Shown: positions 43,718-53,516, numbered from the stretch's first letter. The stretch: DNA of 64,000 nucleotides from JAGIBJ01 sp032119595 (GCA_032119595.1 JAUMBQ010000005.1:1-64000); one strand, 5' to 3'. Numbers and translations: made by a program. Notes: a model not told the origin generated them from the letters alone.

Positions 43718-45157
43718 TCAACGGGTCGCGCTGGCTTGTTGCCGAACCTCAGGCTCGTCGAGTGGGTCGCGTGCAAGCTGATGAAGTCGCTCGCTGACAC
43801 CCGGGCAGGTGACGTCGACGTGTTGGATGCCGGTGGCCCGGATCGACGACTCGCAGTCCCAGAGGCAGTCGATCGCTAGACCGCTGGGGAAGTCGGGGTC
43901 GGTGACGGCGATGGCGTCGACGACAAAGTGGCGACCGAACGAGTATGGCATTTCCTGAAATGCGCGCGTCAGTTCTGGGTACGCGAGACCGCGGTCGTGG
44001 CGACCGATCGCCTCCGCGAGACCCGACACGATGTACTGGTCACCGTTGAGACCGGCATCCAGTTCGCGATCGAGCACGCTGCGGCAGAAGTCCACGTCGT
44101 TGACGCCCGCGTGCTCTGACAGCACGTGTGCCGCTGCCGAACGGACTGAGCCGTCGTAGTCGCCCTCTAGCCACTCGTACACCGTCGCGCGTGTCTGGGT
44201 GAAAGGCAGCGCGAAGAACGCTCGACGCAGACTGAGAGGGTGGCTGGTTTGGGTCAAGCGGTTCGGAAGCTCCAGGACGAACGGGAGCACCGCGAGGTTT
44301 CCCTGTCGTGCAAGCGCGAGCGCGGCGACTCCGCTCATCGGTGCCATCGGATCGGCGGCCGCCTCCAACATCGTCGCCACGTCGTCCGACGACGTTCTCC
44401 GGCAGAGTGCGCGGACTACGAGGTCTCGAGGACGGCGCTTTCCGTCCGAGAGCAGATCAGCCGTCTTGACGTCTGTGTAGATCGGGACCGAGATGCCCCA
44501 CCGCTGCTCGCCAGGCGGTTCCCCGTGACCGACTGCATCGCGAATCGTCGGAAACGTCTCGAGCCAAGCAGCCCAAGGCAGCCGATCGCTCTCCAGCGAA
44601 CCGCTTTGATCAATGGCGTGCTTGAGCTGTGCTGCCGCCGGGAACCGTGTGCACAGTGCCTCGGCCAGTCCTTCGACGCGAGTGCTCCAGTCCGCCGCCG
44701 GCTCATCGTGGTTGTCGTAGACCAGCAAGTCGATTGCGTCGAGCCAGTAACGACTGGCTACGGCGGCGCGCCGCAGCGCTGCAATCGCGGCAGCGTCGCC
44801 GCGGCTCGCCATCGTTCCGAGCACGCGCAACGACAGCGGCTCACGGTCCAGATCGTCGGCTTCGATGCCTGAATCGTGGGCTCCAAGCAACGCCTCGATC
44901 GCACCCACGTCCACGCCCAACGAGAGTGCGAGGTCGGCGTAATAGAGCTCACGGCTGTCGATCTCGCGGTCCCAACGCGGATCAACTGCCAGGCAGCGAA
45001 GCAGCAACTCGACGGCAACGTCGCCAAGTTCTAGAGCCCGACGCACGCCCGATCCAAGGCCGCGCTCGAGCTGACCGAGAAGCGTGGTCGACGCCGAGAG
45101 TCCTGGCGGCCAGGTCTGCGAGGAGATCGTCTTGATCGGGACCGGATCCGAACTCAC
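43718..45157 (-). CDS. HEAT-repeat-like hypothetical protein
   Basis: A 479-residue soluble protein made of amphipathic helices, with HEAT-like repeats clearest at about 255-420 (MSGVAALALARQGNLAVLPFVLEL, SVRSAAAHVLSEHAG, IVSGLAEAIGRHD). The N-terminal 200 residues are also helical. GTG 45157 has TACGAT ending 7 nt upstream. No enzyme motif; a protein-protein interaction or immunity role is possible. It may be a larger relative of the frameshifted gene at 42542-43005. Confidence 0.7.
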   Translation of the reverse strand: MSSDPVPIKTISSQTWPPGLSASTTLLGQLERGLGSGVRRALELGDVAVELLLRCLAVDPRWDREIDSRELYYADLALSLGVDVGAIEALLGAHDSGIEADDLDREPLSLRVLGTMASRGDAAAIAALRRAAVASRYWLDAIDLLVYDNHDEPAADWSTRVEGLAEALCTRFPAAAQLKHAIDQSGSLESDRLPWAAWLETFPTIRDAVGHGEPPGEQRWGISVPIYTDVKTADLLSDGKRRPRDLVVRALCRRTSSDDVATMLEAAADPMAPMSGVAALALARQGNLAVLPFVLELPNRLTQTSHPLSLRRAFFALPFTQTRATVYEWLEGDYDGSVRSAAAHVLSEHAGVNDVDFCRSVLDRELDAGLNGDQYIVSGLAEAIGRHDRGLAYPELTRAFQEMPYSFGRHFVVDAIAVTDPDFPSGLAIDCLWDCESSIRATGIQHVDVTCPGVSERLHQLARDPLDEPEVRQQASATR

Positions 45158-45503
45158 CGACCAGATCGTACGTAGCGATCAAAACCCACTCCGCAAACGA
45201 ACGAGAGCAGACGTGCCGAACCCATCGGAGTCGCCGGCACCAGGTCTCGATCGGGGAACGCCCACCGAGGCAACGTAAACCGCGCTCTCCTCCACCGCCG
45301 CTGAGCAGGGAAGTCTCATATACCCCGCCCGAATTGATTCGCAGTGGCTCTCAGTCTGGGCGTCACTTCTGGAAGTCGCCAGCCTCGAGGCAGCGCGCAC
45401 GACCGCAGCGGGCGTGGCCGTCGCTTCGGCGTTGCCAAGGACCTCGATCGGCGGCTGACCGTCGGACCCCTCAGTTGCCGAACAACCCTCCGCTGGCGGT
45501 CCG
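45158..45503. other. 346-bp stretch without a supported gene
   Basis: Contains the promoter of the HEAT-like gene at its left end. Remaining open frames give Ser/Arg/Ala-rich sequence without coding character. No RNA gene or repeat seen. Confidence 0.5.
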
Positions 45504-45989
45504 TCAGAGGGGATTCGAAACGCTGGTGTCCCGCAGCTGCTCGAGTTCGGCCTCGCCCGGGCAAGAGTCGAGACGCTTTGCGCGCTGCCCGCGGGTGGCA
45601 TCGATGATCGGTCGACCGCCGAGAGGGCGCTCGAGTTTCACGAGCGTTTCGGTTACCGGCGCTTCGAGCAGCGCACTGCCGCGGTGCACTCCATCGGGGA
45701 GTGGCTCGGGTCGCTCCCGGAGCACCACGTGGACGGCGTCGTGCTCTTGAGCGACATACACCACCATGTCCTCTCCGTAAGGAGGGGAATAGATCGTGAT
45801 CGAGAGCCCGTTTGCGGCCACGGAGTAGCCAAAGAACGGGACCGTGTGCGGCAAGTCCGTCGGATCGCCATCGTCGAATACCGGCGACCCTGCCGGTGGC
45901 GTCCACGGCCCGGCGCCTTCTAGGCCCCAGGGCCGCCCTGCATTCAGGGCTGCGCGCTGCGTGCGCTCCCGAGTGGGGTCAACGGACAT
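45504..45989 (-). CDS. Hypothetical protein
   Basis: A 161-residue soluble protein. The middle (VPFFGYSVAANGLSITIYSP, EDMVVYVAQEHDAVHVVLRE) predicts beta strands; the C-terminus carries LGGRPIIDATRGQ. TAGGTT ends 6 nt before the ATG. I do not recognise the family. Confidence 0.62.
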   Translation of the reverse strand: MSVDPTRERTQRAALNAGRPWGLEGAGPWTPPAGSPVFDDGDPTDLPHTVPFFGYSVAANGLSITIYSPPYGEDMVVYVAQEHDAVHVVLRERPEPLPDGVHRGSALLEAPVTETLVKLERPLGGRPIIDATRGQRAKRLDSCPGEAELEQLRDTSVSNPL

Positions 45990-46065
45990 TGGCCCAACCT
46001 AGCCGGTCCGAGCGCTGGCTCAGAAGGCTCTCGGGCAAGGGCAGACCAACGAGCTGTGGTTCGCC

Positions 46066-47436
46066 TCACACCAGCGCCGCGCGGTGCTGCCACGCCAGGC
46101 GCAGCAGGGCGTCGGCCGCGGGCGCGAGGTCGGCGATGGCCAGCGCCTCGCGGATGCCCTCGTCGGTGAACGGGAGGCCCCCGAAGGTGCCGTCGGGGCG
46201 GGTTTGGCCGACGAGGGTGCCTTCGCCGTTCTCGCGGGGCGGCTGGCCGATGATGCGGTCGAAGTCGGCCTCGTCGATCACGAGGACCGTGAGGAGTTCC
46301 AGCCAGTACGAGAGCGGGTCGAGGCCGAAGCCGACGAGCCACGGGCGGGCGGGGCCTGCCCGGCGAGCGGCTTCCAGGCCAGCCAGCGCCGGATCGGTCT
46401 CGTAGACGTCTGGGGCGACAGCGCGGTCGTCGATATGCCACTCGCCAAGGAGTTCCTCGGCCGACTCGCGCACGACGGTCCACCACGGCGCGGCATCGCG
46501 CGCGAAGACATCGGGGAGATCGTCGATGGCGGGCTGGAACACGCCGGTCGGCACGACGTGCGTCTGGCCACTGACCATCCCGACGGTGCGGCGACGGTGG
46601 AGCCAGAACTCGGCGCTGCCATCCGCGGCACGGCGGAGGACCAGGGTGCTGACCGACGCGACGGTCGTGCGCGCCCCCAGGTCGAACGGATCGGGGACGG
46701 CATCGCGCAGGGGCACGAACCCGTCCCATGCGCCGATCTCGGCCTCGACCTGTTCGGCGCGCTCGGCGCGCACGAGATCGCACTCCAGCGGCACCGCTTC
46801 GTCGAGCGCGGCGAAGTAGCTCGTGCGGCCGAGCTGCAGGTCGACCCGGTCCGGCGACATCTCAAGCCCCAGCACGCGGTAGCAGTCACGGTTCACGTAC
46901 CGCCCGGCCGGCGGCTCCTCGAGATCGACGATCGCGTCGCTGATGTGGAGATGGCGCGGCCCGAGCGACGTTCGAGGCCGCCACTCCACCAAGGCCTCCC
47001 GCAGCGCCTGGGCCACTGGCAACCCCGGGTCGTCGACGGCATCGACCACGACCTCGGCACCGTCCGGGTCGAGCCGCAGCGGTCGCGACAGCAACCAACG
47101 CTTGGGAACCAGCAGGCTGGTGTCTTCCCACCGCGGCCCCACGTCGCCGATCAGCCCGGCCGCCGCGCGAACCAGCGCGGGGCGCTCCTCACGCACGCGC
47201 GTGCGCTCAACCGTGAATCCGATCTGCGAGAACTCCACTTCGCGCGCGAGATCACGCTTTCGTTTCGCCTCCTCGCGCGTGTCGGCCTCGCCCTGAAGGC
47301 GGCGCTTCTCGGCGATCGCCTCCTGCGCGCGGCGGTACTGCACGATCGCGCCGTAGATCAGCGAGGCGATCACGATCGCGGCCAGCGCGAACCCGGCGAT
47401 CGCGAGGCCGACAGACGCAACGGGAACCAAGACCAT
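46066..47436 (-). CDS. Membrane-anchored protein with C-terminal Nudix-like domain
   Basis: A 456-residue protein. One N-terminal membrane helix (about 5-30, VGLAIAGFALAAIVIASLIYG) is followed by a charged coiled-coil-like stretch (RRAQEAIAEKRRLQGEADTREEAKRKRD) and a large soluble part. At about 285-335 it has HVVPTGVFQPAID and TVVRESAEELLGEW, a partial Nudix box seen in a family of actinobacterial Nudix-like proteins; the full GX5EX7REUXEEXGU pattern is not complete. Divergent from the ATP-grasp operon. Enzymatic activity is uncertain. Confidence 0.6.
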   Translation of the reverse strand: MVLVPVASVGLAIAGFALAAIVIASLIYGAIVQYRRAQEAIAEKRRLQGEADTREEAKRKRDLAREVEFSQIGFTVERTRVREERPALVRAAAGLIGDVGPRWEDTSLLVPKRWLLSRPLRLDPDGAEVVVDAVDDPGLPVAQALREALVEWRPRTSLGPRHLHISDAIVDLEEPPAGRYVNRDCYRVLGLEMSPDRVDLQLGRTSYFAALDEAVPLECDLVRAERAEQVEAEIGAWDGFVPLRDAVPDPFDLGARTTVASVSTLVLRRAADGSAEFWLHRRRTVGMVSGQTHVVPTGVFQPAIDDLPDVFARDAAPWWTVVRESAEELLGEWHIDDRAVAPDVYETDPALAGLEAARRAGPARPWLVGFGLDPLSYWLELLTVLVIDEADFDRIIGQPPRENGEGTLVGQTRPDGTFGGLPFTDEGIREALAIADLAPAADALLRLAWQHRAALV

Positions 47437-47665
47437 GCCCTTGAGTCTGGCGCCTCGGCGGGTCGCACCCCGCACGCCCGCTCGCGTTGACGGGAATGCT
47501 CGTCAGCGATGCACACCCCGACCGGCTATGACCTGCAACTGGGCACACCTGGATAGGCCGAACGTACAAGGCTCCGGCCTCAGGTTCGGCCGCACGCACA
47601 AACGTGCGGCTAGGCTCCTGTTGGAAGCTGTGGCCCTGCCTACTTCGTCCCCTGATCAAACCCCC

Positions 47666-49327
47666 ATGGCGTACGGCCCAGAACTCGGTGGACCCTTCGA
47701 TGAAGTGTTCGCGCCCGGAGCGGAGCCGCACCCCCATACCGTCTCGCTCGCGCGAGAACTTGCCGCTCTTGGGCCGCAAGCACTCGCCGAAGCCGGCCAT
47801 CGAAGAGACGCCATCTTCGTGCAGCAGGGCATCACGTTCGACGCGTCCGGCGAGGCCGGCCCCGTTCGTGATCGCCCCTTCCCGCTCGACCTCGTGCCGC
47901 GGATCCTGCCGGCCTCCGAGTGGGACCACATCGAACGCGGCCTCGCGCAGCGCATCACTGCGCTGAACCGCTTCATCGACGACGTCTACCACGAGCGCGA
48001 GATCGTCCGTGCGGGCCTCGTGCCGTGGCAGCTCATCGTCAGCCGCTCGCACTTCGCCCGCGCCGTGCACGGCATCCGGCCACCAGGCGGCGTCTACTGC
48101 CACGTCGCCGGCTGCGACCTCGTCAAGGACAGCGACGGATCTTGGAAAGTCCTGGAAGACAACGTCCGCACGCCATCCGGCATCTCGTACGTCCTAGAGA
48201 ACCGTGTCGCGATGACGCGCCTGGTCCCGCAGTTCTTCCGCGACTACCACGTGCGTCCGGTCGATCAGTACCCGCAGATCCTCGCCGCCGCGCTGCGGGC
48301 CGCCGCCCCGAGCGCCGAAGACGAAGCAACGATCGTCGTCTGGACGCCGGGCTCGATGAACTCCGCGTACTTCGAGCACTCGTTCATCGCACGGCAGATG
48401 GGCGTCGAGCTCGTCGAAGCCTCCGACCTCGTCGTCCGCGACGACGTGGTCTACATGCGCACGACCGCCGGGCTGCGCCGCGTCCACGCGATCTACCGCC
48501 GCCTCGACGACGACTTCATCGACCCGCTTGAGTTCCGCCCCGACTCACTCCTCGGCGTCCCCGGCCTGATCCGGGCGTACCGCGCCGGCACCGTCGCAAT
48601 CGCCAATGCCGTCGGCACGGGCGTCGCCGACGACAAAGCGATCTACCACTACGTGCCGGAGATGATCAAGTTCTACCTGGGCGAGGAGCCAATCCTCGAC
48701 AACGTCCAGACGTACCTGATGGCCGACCCCAAGCAGCTCGAGTACGCGCTCAGCCGCCGCAACGAACTCGTCTTCAAGCCGACGAACGAGTCCGGCGGCA
48801 AAGGCGTCTGTATCGGGCCCCGGACCTCGTCGGAGGCGCTCGATTCGCTCGCGGCCGTCATCCGGTCCAAGCCGGAGGACTGGATCGCGCAGGAGCTCGT
48901 GAATCTCTCGACCGTGCCGACGGCCGGGCCCGACGGCGTGCTCGCCCCGCGGCACGTCGACCTGCGCCCGTTCGCGGTGTTCGGCGAAACGATCAAGATC
49001 GTCCCGGGCGGGTTGACCCGCGTGGCGATGGTCGAGGGATCGATGATCGTGAACTCCTCCCAGGGCGGCGGCTCCAAGGACACGTGGGTGCTCGAGGAGC
49101 AGGACGACGCGCCGCTGACGACCGAGGCGCTCTCGTCGCGCGTCATGTCGCCGACCATGCCGAACCTGCGGTACGGCAGCGAATGGCACGGCCAACAGCA
49201 GCAACAGCAACAGCAGTCGCCGACCGCACGTGTCGACCAAACCGCCGCGACGGATCTGGCGGCGGGCTCGGATGACGAGCTGCCACCGCAGCGCCAAGCG
49301 TTCCCGACCGACGGAGGGCTTGCCTAG
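47666..49327 (+). CDS. Circularly permuted ATP-grasp type 2 protein
   Basis: A 553-residue ligase-like protein (DUF404/DUF407 fusion). Blocks seen: IFVQQGITFDASGEAGP, FPLDLVPRILPASEWDHIE, CDLVKDSDGSWKVLEDNVRT, TPGSMNSAYFEHSFIARQMG and the ATP-binding VFKPTNESGGKGVCIGP. It heads a conserved cluster with alpha-E and transglutaminase proteins, which established comparative work links to peptide or amide-bond formation. ATG 47666 is the family start. The C-terminal 45 residues are low complexity with eight consecutive Gln. Product unknown. Confidence 0.88.
   Translation: MAYGPELGGPFDEVFAPGAEPHPHTVSLARELAALGPQALAEAGHRRDAIFVQQGITFDASGEAGPVRDRPFPLDLVPRILPASEWDHIERGLAQRITALNRFIDDVYHEREIVRAGLVPWQLIVSRSHFARAVHGIRPPGGVYCHVAGCDLVKDSDGSWKVLEDNVRTPSGISYVLENRVAMTRLVPQFFRDYHVRPVDQYPQILAAALRAAAPSAEDEATIVVWTPGSMNSAYFEHSFIARQMGVELVEASDLVVRDDVVYMRTTAGLRRVHAIYRRLDDDFIDPLEFRPDSLLGVPGLIRAYRAGTVAIANAVGTGVADDKAIYHYVPEMIKFYLGEEPILDNVQTYLMADPKQLEYALSRRNELVFKPTNESGGKGVCIGPRTSSEALDSLAAVIRSKPEDWIAQELVNLSTVPTAGPDGVLAPRHVDLRPFAVFGETIKIVPGGLTRVAMVEGSMIVNSSQGGGSKDTWVLEEQDDAPLTTEALSSRVMSPTMPNLRYGSEWHGQQQQQQQQSPTARVDQTAATDLAAGSDDELPPQRQAFPTDGGLA
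49193..49216 (+). repeat. CAG/CAA repeat encoding eight Gln
   Basis: A 24-bp trinucleotide tract of mixed CAA and CAG codons in the C-terminal tail of the ATP-grasp gene, unusual in this high-GC genome. Confidence 0.9.
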
Positions 49328-50308
49328 ATGCTGTCTCGAATTGCCCAGGAACTGTTCTGGCTCGGACGCAACGTCGCCCGCGCCGAGCACACGGCCCGCA
49401 TGCTCGACGGCGTGTTTCAGGCCAGCCTGCAGAGCGCTGCCGACTCGTCCCGCTCGGGCTCGGCGGCCGTGCGGCTGGACTGGGAATCGATCGTCGCGAT
49501 CATGGGCGCGGAGTCGGAGTCCGGCAACGGCTCCGCCGACGTCCTGCGACGCATGACGCTCGACCAAACCGAGCCGGCCTCGCTGATTTCATGCGTCGGC
49601 CGCGCCCGCGAAGGCGCGCGCACCGTGCGTGATGTCGTGTCGGCGGAGATGTGGGAGGCGATCAACACCACGCACCTCACGCTCGCCGAGAGCGACGTGC
49701 CCGGTCGGTTCAGCATGGGTCCGTATTCGGTCTTCCAGTACGTGCGCGAACGCAGTGCGCTCTTCTGGGGCCTCACCAGCCGCACGATGCTGCGCGACGA
49801 GGCCAACGCGTTCCTGATCGCCGGCGGCCGGATCGAGTCCGCCGACATGGTCCTGCGCATGCTGCGCGTCGCCATGCCGGCGCCCGAAGCGGTCGAAGGC
49901 GAAGCCGTCGCCGATGCCAGCCTCCAAGACGGCCAGGCCCAGGCCCTCCTCCACGCCGTCGGTGGCTTCCAGGCCTTCCGTCGCGCGGTCCCGTCCCCTG
50001 CCCACGCCGGTCCCGTCGCGCGATTCCTACTCTACGAGCGCAACTATCCCGACTCGGTCGCCGCGTCCGTCGACGCACTCCACCGCGCCCTCAACAACGC
50101 CGACGACTCCCCGCGCCGCTCCGAGCCCGTCCTGCGGCTTAGTCGCCTCGGTGCCGACCTCGACTTCCGCGGTCGCGGCGCCTCGACCGACGCGAACCTC
50201 GCCGAGACGTGCGAGCTCGTGCAGTCCGAGCTGACCCTGATCGACAAGGACATCTCCGAGCGCTACTTCGCCGGGGCCATGCCCGCAGCCGGCCTGGTGA
50301 TGGCATGA
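49328..50308 (+). CDS. Alpha-E domain protein
   Basis: A 326-residue all-helical protein (DUF403/alpha-E). It begins MLSRIAQELFWLGRNVARAE, the family hallmark, and contains SFMGPYSVFQYVRERSALFW-type helices and FLLYERNYPDSVAASV. It starts directly after the ATP-grasp stop and overlaps the transglutaminase start, so the three are coupled. The biochemical role is unknown; it is thought to work with the ATP-grasp partner. Confidence 0.88.
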   Translation: MLSRIAQELFWLGRNVARAEHTARMLDGVFQASLQSAADSSRSGSAAVRLDWESIVAIMGAESESGNGSADVLRRMTLDQTEPASLISCVGRAREGARTVRDVVSAEMWEAINTTHLTLAESDVPGRFSMGPYSVFQYVRERSALFWGLTSRTMLRDEANAFLIAGGRIESADMVLRMLRVAMPAPEAVEGEAVADASLQDGQAQALLHAVGGFQAFRRAVPSPAHAGPVARFLLYERNYPDSVAASVDALHRALNNADDSPRRSEPVLRLSRLGADLDFRGRGASTDANLAETCELVQSELTLIDKDISERYFAGAMPAAGLVMA

Positions 50309-51183
50309 ACTACGAGATCCACTACCTCACCGAGTACAGCTACTCGGATGCCGTCACCGACAACCTCAATGCACTGCGCGTGCACCCGGCGACGACGTCC
50401 TCGCAGCGGTGCGACGAGTTCCACGTGCGGCTCGAACCGGAGGCACGTCTGCAGCGGCACGTCGACTACTACGGCACGCAGGTGCTGGAGTTCGGCATCG
50501 CCAAGCCGCACGATCACCTGACGATCGACGTACGCGCCCGCGTGGTGACCTCGGAGCCGAAGCAGGCGCCGGAAGCCGACTGGGACGCGCTGCTCAGCGA
50601 GAGCTACATCGAGGTGGCCGGCGAGTTCCTCCTCCCACTCGGCGACGAGCCGGTCGCGCTCAACCATCAGCTCGTCGACGACGTGCGTGGCGCCACGCCG
50701 CTCGCGACCGTGCACAACCTCGCGAACATCATCGCCGACCGGTTCCGCTACGAACCCGGTGCCACGTACGTCGGCTCGACCGTCGACGACTTCCTCAATG
50801 CAGGCGCCGGTGTCTGCCAGGACTTCGCCCATCTCGGCGTGGTCCTGCTGCGCCGCAACGGGATCGCCGCCCGCTACGTGTCCGGGTATCTGTTCTCGAC
50901 CGGCGCCGAGCAGGACGACGCCGCCGAGTCGGTCGAAGTCCAGACCCACGCCTGGGTCGAAGCGCTGCTGCCCGGGGACGCGGAGAACCCAGAACCGGTC
51001 TGGGTCGGCATCGACCCGACCAACCGAAAGCTTGCCGGAGAGACGCACGTGAAGATCGGCCATGGACGCCGCTACTCCGACGTCCCTCCGACCAAGGGCG
51101 TGTATTTCGGCTCAGCAGGAGCCGAGCTCACGGTGGCGGTCACGATGACTCGCCTCGACGCGGCTACGTCCGCCAGGACGTAG
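50305..51183 (+). CDS. Transglutaminase-like cysteine peptidase
   Basis: A 292-residue protein with the bacterial transglutaminase N-terminal beta domain (MNYEIHYLTEYSYSDAV...) and a papain-like core. The triad is Cys171 (GVCQDFAH), His215 (THAWVEAL) and Asp237 (GIDPTN). In this cluster type it is predicted to hydrolyse or transfer the peptide made by the ATP-grasp protein. ATGA overlap with the alpha-E gene. No signal peptide. Confidence 0.89.
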   Translation: MNYEIHYLTEYSYSDAVTDNLNALRVHPATTSSQRCDEFHVRLEPEARLQRHVDYYGTQVLEFGIAKPHDHLTIDVRARVVTSEPKQAPEADWDALLSESYIEVAGEFLLPLGDEPVALNHQLVDDVRGATPLATVHNLANIIADRFRYEPGATYVGSTVDDFLNAGAGVCQDFAHLGVVLLRRNGIAARYVSGYLFSTGAEQDDAAESVEVQTHAWVEALLPGDAENPEPVWVGIDPTNRKLAGETHVKIGHGRRYSDVPPTKGVYFGSAGAELTVAVTMTRLDAATSART

Positions 51184-51196
51184 CGCAAAGCTTCCC

Positions 51197-51232
51197 CCGC
51201 GCCGCCTCCCCCGGGACGAGGAGGCGGCGCGG
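51197..51232. terminator. Bidirectional terminator between convergent genes
   Basis: A perfect 13-bp stem, CCGCGCCGCCTCC / GGAGGCGGCGCGG, with a 10-nt loop, in the 77 bp between the transglutaminase and the secreted-protein stops. Confidence 0.75.
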
Positions 51233-51260
51233 CGGGTCAGCGCTTCGCAGACAGGACCGC

Positions 51261-53483
51261 TCAGGCGCGCAGGGTGAACGCCGTGGTCGTCGGGGTGCCT
51301 CCAGGCACGGCGATGGTGACGACGATCTTGAGGGTCCGGCGCGCCTTCAGCAGCCGGCGACCGTCGGCCGTGAGCTTCAGTACCACGGTGGGCGACTCGC
51401 CTTGGCTGGCTGTGACCGTCTTGGCCTTCACGACGGTCACGCGCTTCGCTTTGCTCCGAGCCGTCAGCTTGATCTTCGAGGCGGTGGACGCGCTGACCTT
51501 CACCTTGACGCCCGCTCCGGCCGCCAGCGCGAGCCGCACCGACGTGCCCTTGGCCGTGGCCCTGAGTTTCGTCGGAGTCGGCGCGACCGGCTTTGGCGTC
51601 GGGATCGGCGTCGGAGTTGGCTTGGGAGTTGGGTTGGGATCAGTCGTCGGCGACGGGACGATCGTGGGCTCGGGCGTCGGCGTTGGCGTCGGCGTCGGGT
51701 TCACGGGTGCGGTGAGGACCTGAATCGGCGCGGCGAGACTGCGCGACGGAAGGTCGTTCTGCGCGCCCGAGACGCACGAGGAGCCCGCGAGAAACCGCAG
51801 CGTGTGTTCCCCGGCGGTCGTGCCGACTGGGATCGTGATCGTGCCTGTACCCGCGCCGCTGGCGTCAGCCTGGACGCACTCGACGATCGCGCCCGCGTCG
51901 ACCTTCACGCCGACCTTCTGCCCGGCGGTCCCGTCTCCACGCAGGAACCCGGCCACGGTGAACGACACGACCGTCCCCGCGGGGACCGGCTCGGACGAGG
52001 CGAGGGTGACCTTGGCAGCGACCACTGCCTCGAACGCGAGGGCAACCGTCGGCGTCGGGCTGACGGCGGAGGCCGAGACCAGCGTCAGGACGTGATCGCC
52101 GAGCGCAGTCCCTGAGGCGACGGCAACGTTGGCGATGACCCGCCCGTCGGCGGCGGCGGCCGTCAACGGCGTGCCAACGGCGACGCCATCGAGCCTGACC
52201 ATGACGGATTCCCCGCTGGCGAAGCCCTCGCCCGTGATCGGCAACGTGCCGCCGACCGACGCGCGCGTGAACGGGCTCGCGACGAACGGTGCGGTGGCAT
52301 TCACCACGAGCGCGTTCGACAACGCCACGAGCCGCGGCATCGGATCCGTCACGAGCGGTGGCACGCACGCCGTGCCGCCCGCCACGAACACCGACTTGGT
52401 GCCCGCGGATTCATCCGCCGGGACGGTGCCGGTGATCAGGGCGCCGCCCGTCGCGTCCGTCTGACCGCATCCGATGAGCTTGTCGCCCGGCTGAAGCACG
52501 AGCCCGACCCGCTGGCCCGCGCCGGCGATCCCGACGAAGCCGTCGGCGCGAACCGCGATGGTGTTCCCAGGCCGCACCGACGGCGTCAGCAACGTCGCTG
52601 ACTGAGCGACCCGGTTGAGCGCCGTCGAGCGACTGACACCACCGGCCGTGAACTGCAGCGTCTTGCCGCCCGGCGACCCCGGCGGGAGCGTGAGCGCCGC
52701 CGTGAAGTCGCCGGACGCGCTCGTCGAGAGGTCGGTGAGCGGGCTGCTCCCGAGGTTCTTCGCCGTCACGGGGGTGCCGTCGAGCGCGACCGCGACCGAC
52801 GCGCTCGGCCCCCAGCCGAGCCCCTTCGCGGTCACGGTGCCCGGCGTCGCCGGGAATGTGGTGCCCGGGTAGAAGGTGCCCTCCGCATTGGTGAAGCCGA
52901 GCGTCAGCGCGTCGGACGCCGTAACCCACGCCTTGCCCGTGATCGGCACCGTCGTGTTGAGGGTGCCGCTCGTGTTCACGCCCTCGGTGCTGAAGGCGCC
53001 GGAGAGCACCCGGAACCAGTGCTGGCCGGCGTTTGGCGCCTCGCCCGGACCGGCCTTGGGGATGTTCAGTGGCAGGTCGACCCACCCCGACACGTCACCG
53101 TCGGCTTCGGCTGGGAACGCGGCGACGAGTTCCTCCTCGATCTGGAAGCGGTTCGCATCGTTCTCGTCCGGGACGCCGCCGGCCAGCGGCCCCCAATCCC
53201 GGAACACGTCGTTGTCGTTCCACTTGAGCACGAACACCGGCAGGCCTTTGCCGACCCCCGGATTCGTCCCGACGAACCCGGTCCCGGTGAACGTGACGCG
53301 CTGCGTCGACGGCTCGCCGGCCACGACCGTCCCGGTGCTGAACGTGACGCTGGCTCCGCTCGGCGCGGTGTACGTGAGTGGGGCAGCGTGCGCCGACGCG
53401 GGCGACGCGAACGCCGCAGCCGTGGCGAGCAACGCCGCCGTCCGAAGGCCGCGCGCCCGTGAGATTCCTGTGCGTGGAGTCAT
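51261..53483 (-). CDS. Secreted multi-Ig/IPT-like protein with Pro/Thr linker
   Basis: A 740-residue exported protein. The signal peptide is at about 10-34 (RTAALLATAAAFASPASAHA). The N-terminal about 150 residues are a beta domain with conserved Trp (VFVLKWNDNDVFRDWGP). Four to five Ig/IPT-like repeats follow. A PTPTPTPEP-type linker (about 585-640) leads to a basic beta domain. No sortase motif or C-terminal anchor. It begins 33 bp after the stop of the beta-propeller gene, so both probably respond to the upstream iron box. Function unknown. Confidence 0.75.
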   Translation of the reverse strand: MTPRTGISRARGLRTAALLATAAAFASPASAHAAPLTYTAPSGASVTFSTGTVVAGEPSTQRVTFTGTGFVGTNPGVGKGLPVFVLKWNDNDVFRDWGPLAGGVPDENDANRFQIEEELVAAFPAEADGDVSGWVDLPLNIPKAGPGEAPNAGQHWFRVLSGAFSTEGVNTSGTLNTTVPITGKAWVTASDALTLGFTNAEGTFYPGTTFPATPGTVTAKGLGWGPSASVAVALDGTPVTAKNLGSSPLTDLSTSASGDFTAALTLPPGSPGGKTLQFTAGGVSRSTALNRVAQSATLLTPSVRPGNTIAVRADGFVGIAGAGQRVGLVLQPGDKLIGCGQTDATGGALITGTVPADESAGTKSVFVAGGTACVPPLVTDPMPRLVALSNALVVNATAPFVASPFTRASVGGTLPITGEGFASGESVMVRLDGVAVGTPLTAAAADGRVIANVAVASGTALGDHVLTLVSASAVSPTPTVALAFEAVVAAKVTLASSEPVPAGTVVSFTVAGFLRGDGTAGQKVGVKVDAGAIVECVQADASGAGTGTITIPVGTTAGEHTLRFLAGSSCVSGAQNDLPSRSLAAPIQVLTAPVNPTPTPTPTPEPTIVPSPTTDPNPTPKPTPTPIPTPKPVAPTPTKLRATAKGTSVRLALAAGAGVKVKVSASTASKIKLTARSKAKRVTVVKAKTVTASQGESPTVVLKLTADGRRLLKARRTLKIVVTIAVPGGTPTTTAFTLRA

Positions 53484-53516
53484 TGACGATCCTGAATGCC
53501 TGAGGGTTCGGACCCG

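Noticed and set aside
45179..45601. 140-codon minus-strand frame
   Set aside because: Overlaps a better-supported gene at 45504-45989 and the promoter of the HEAT-like gene; no coding character.
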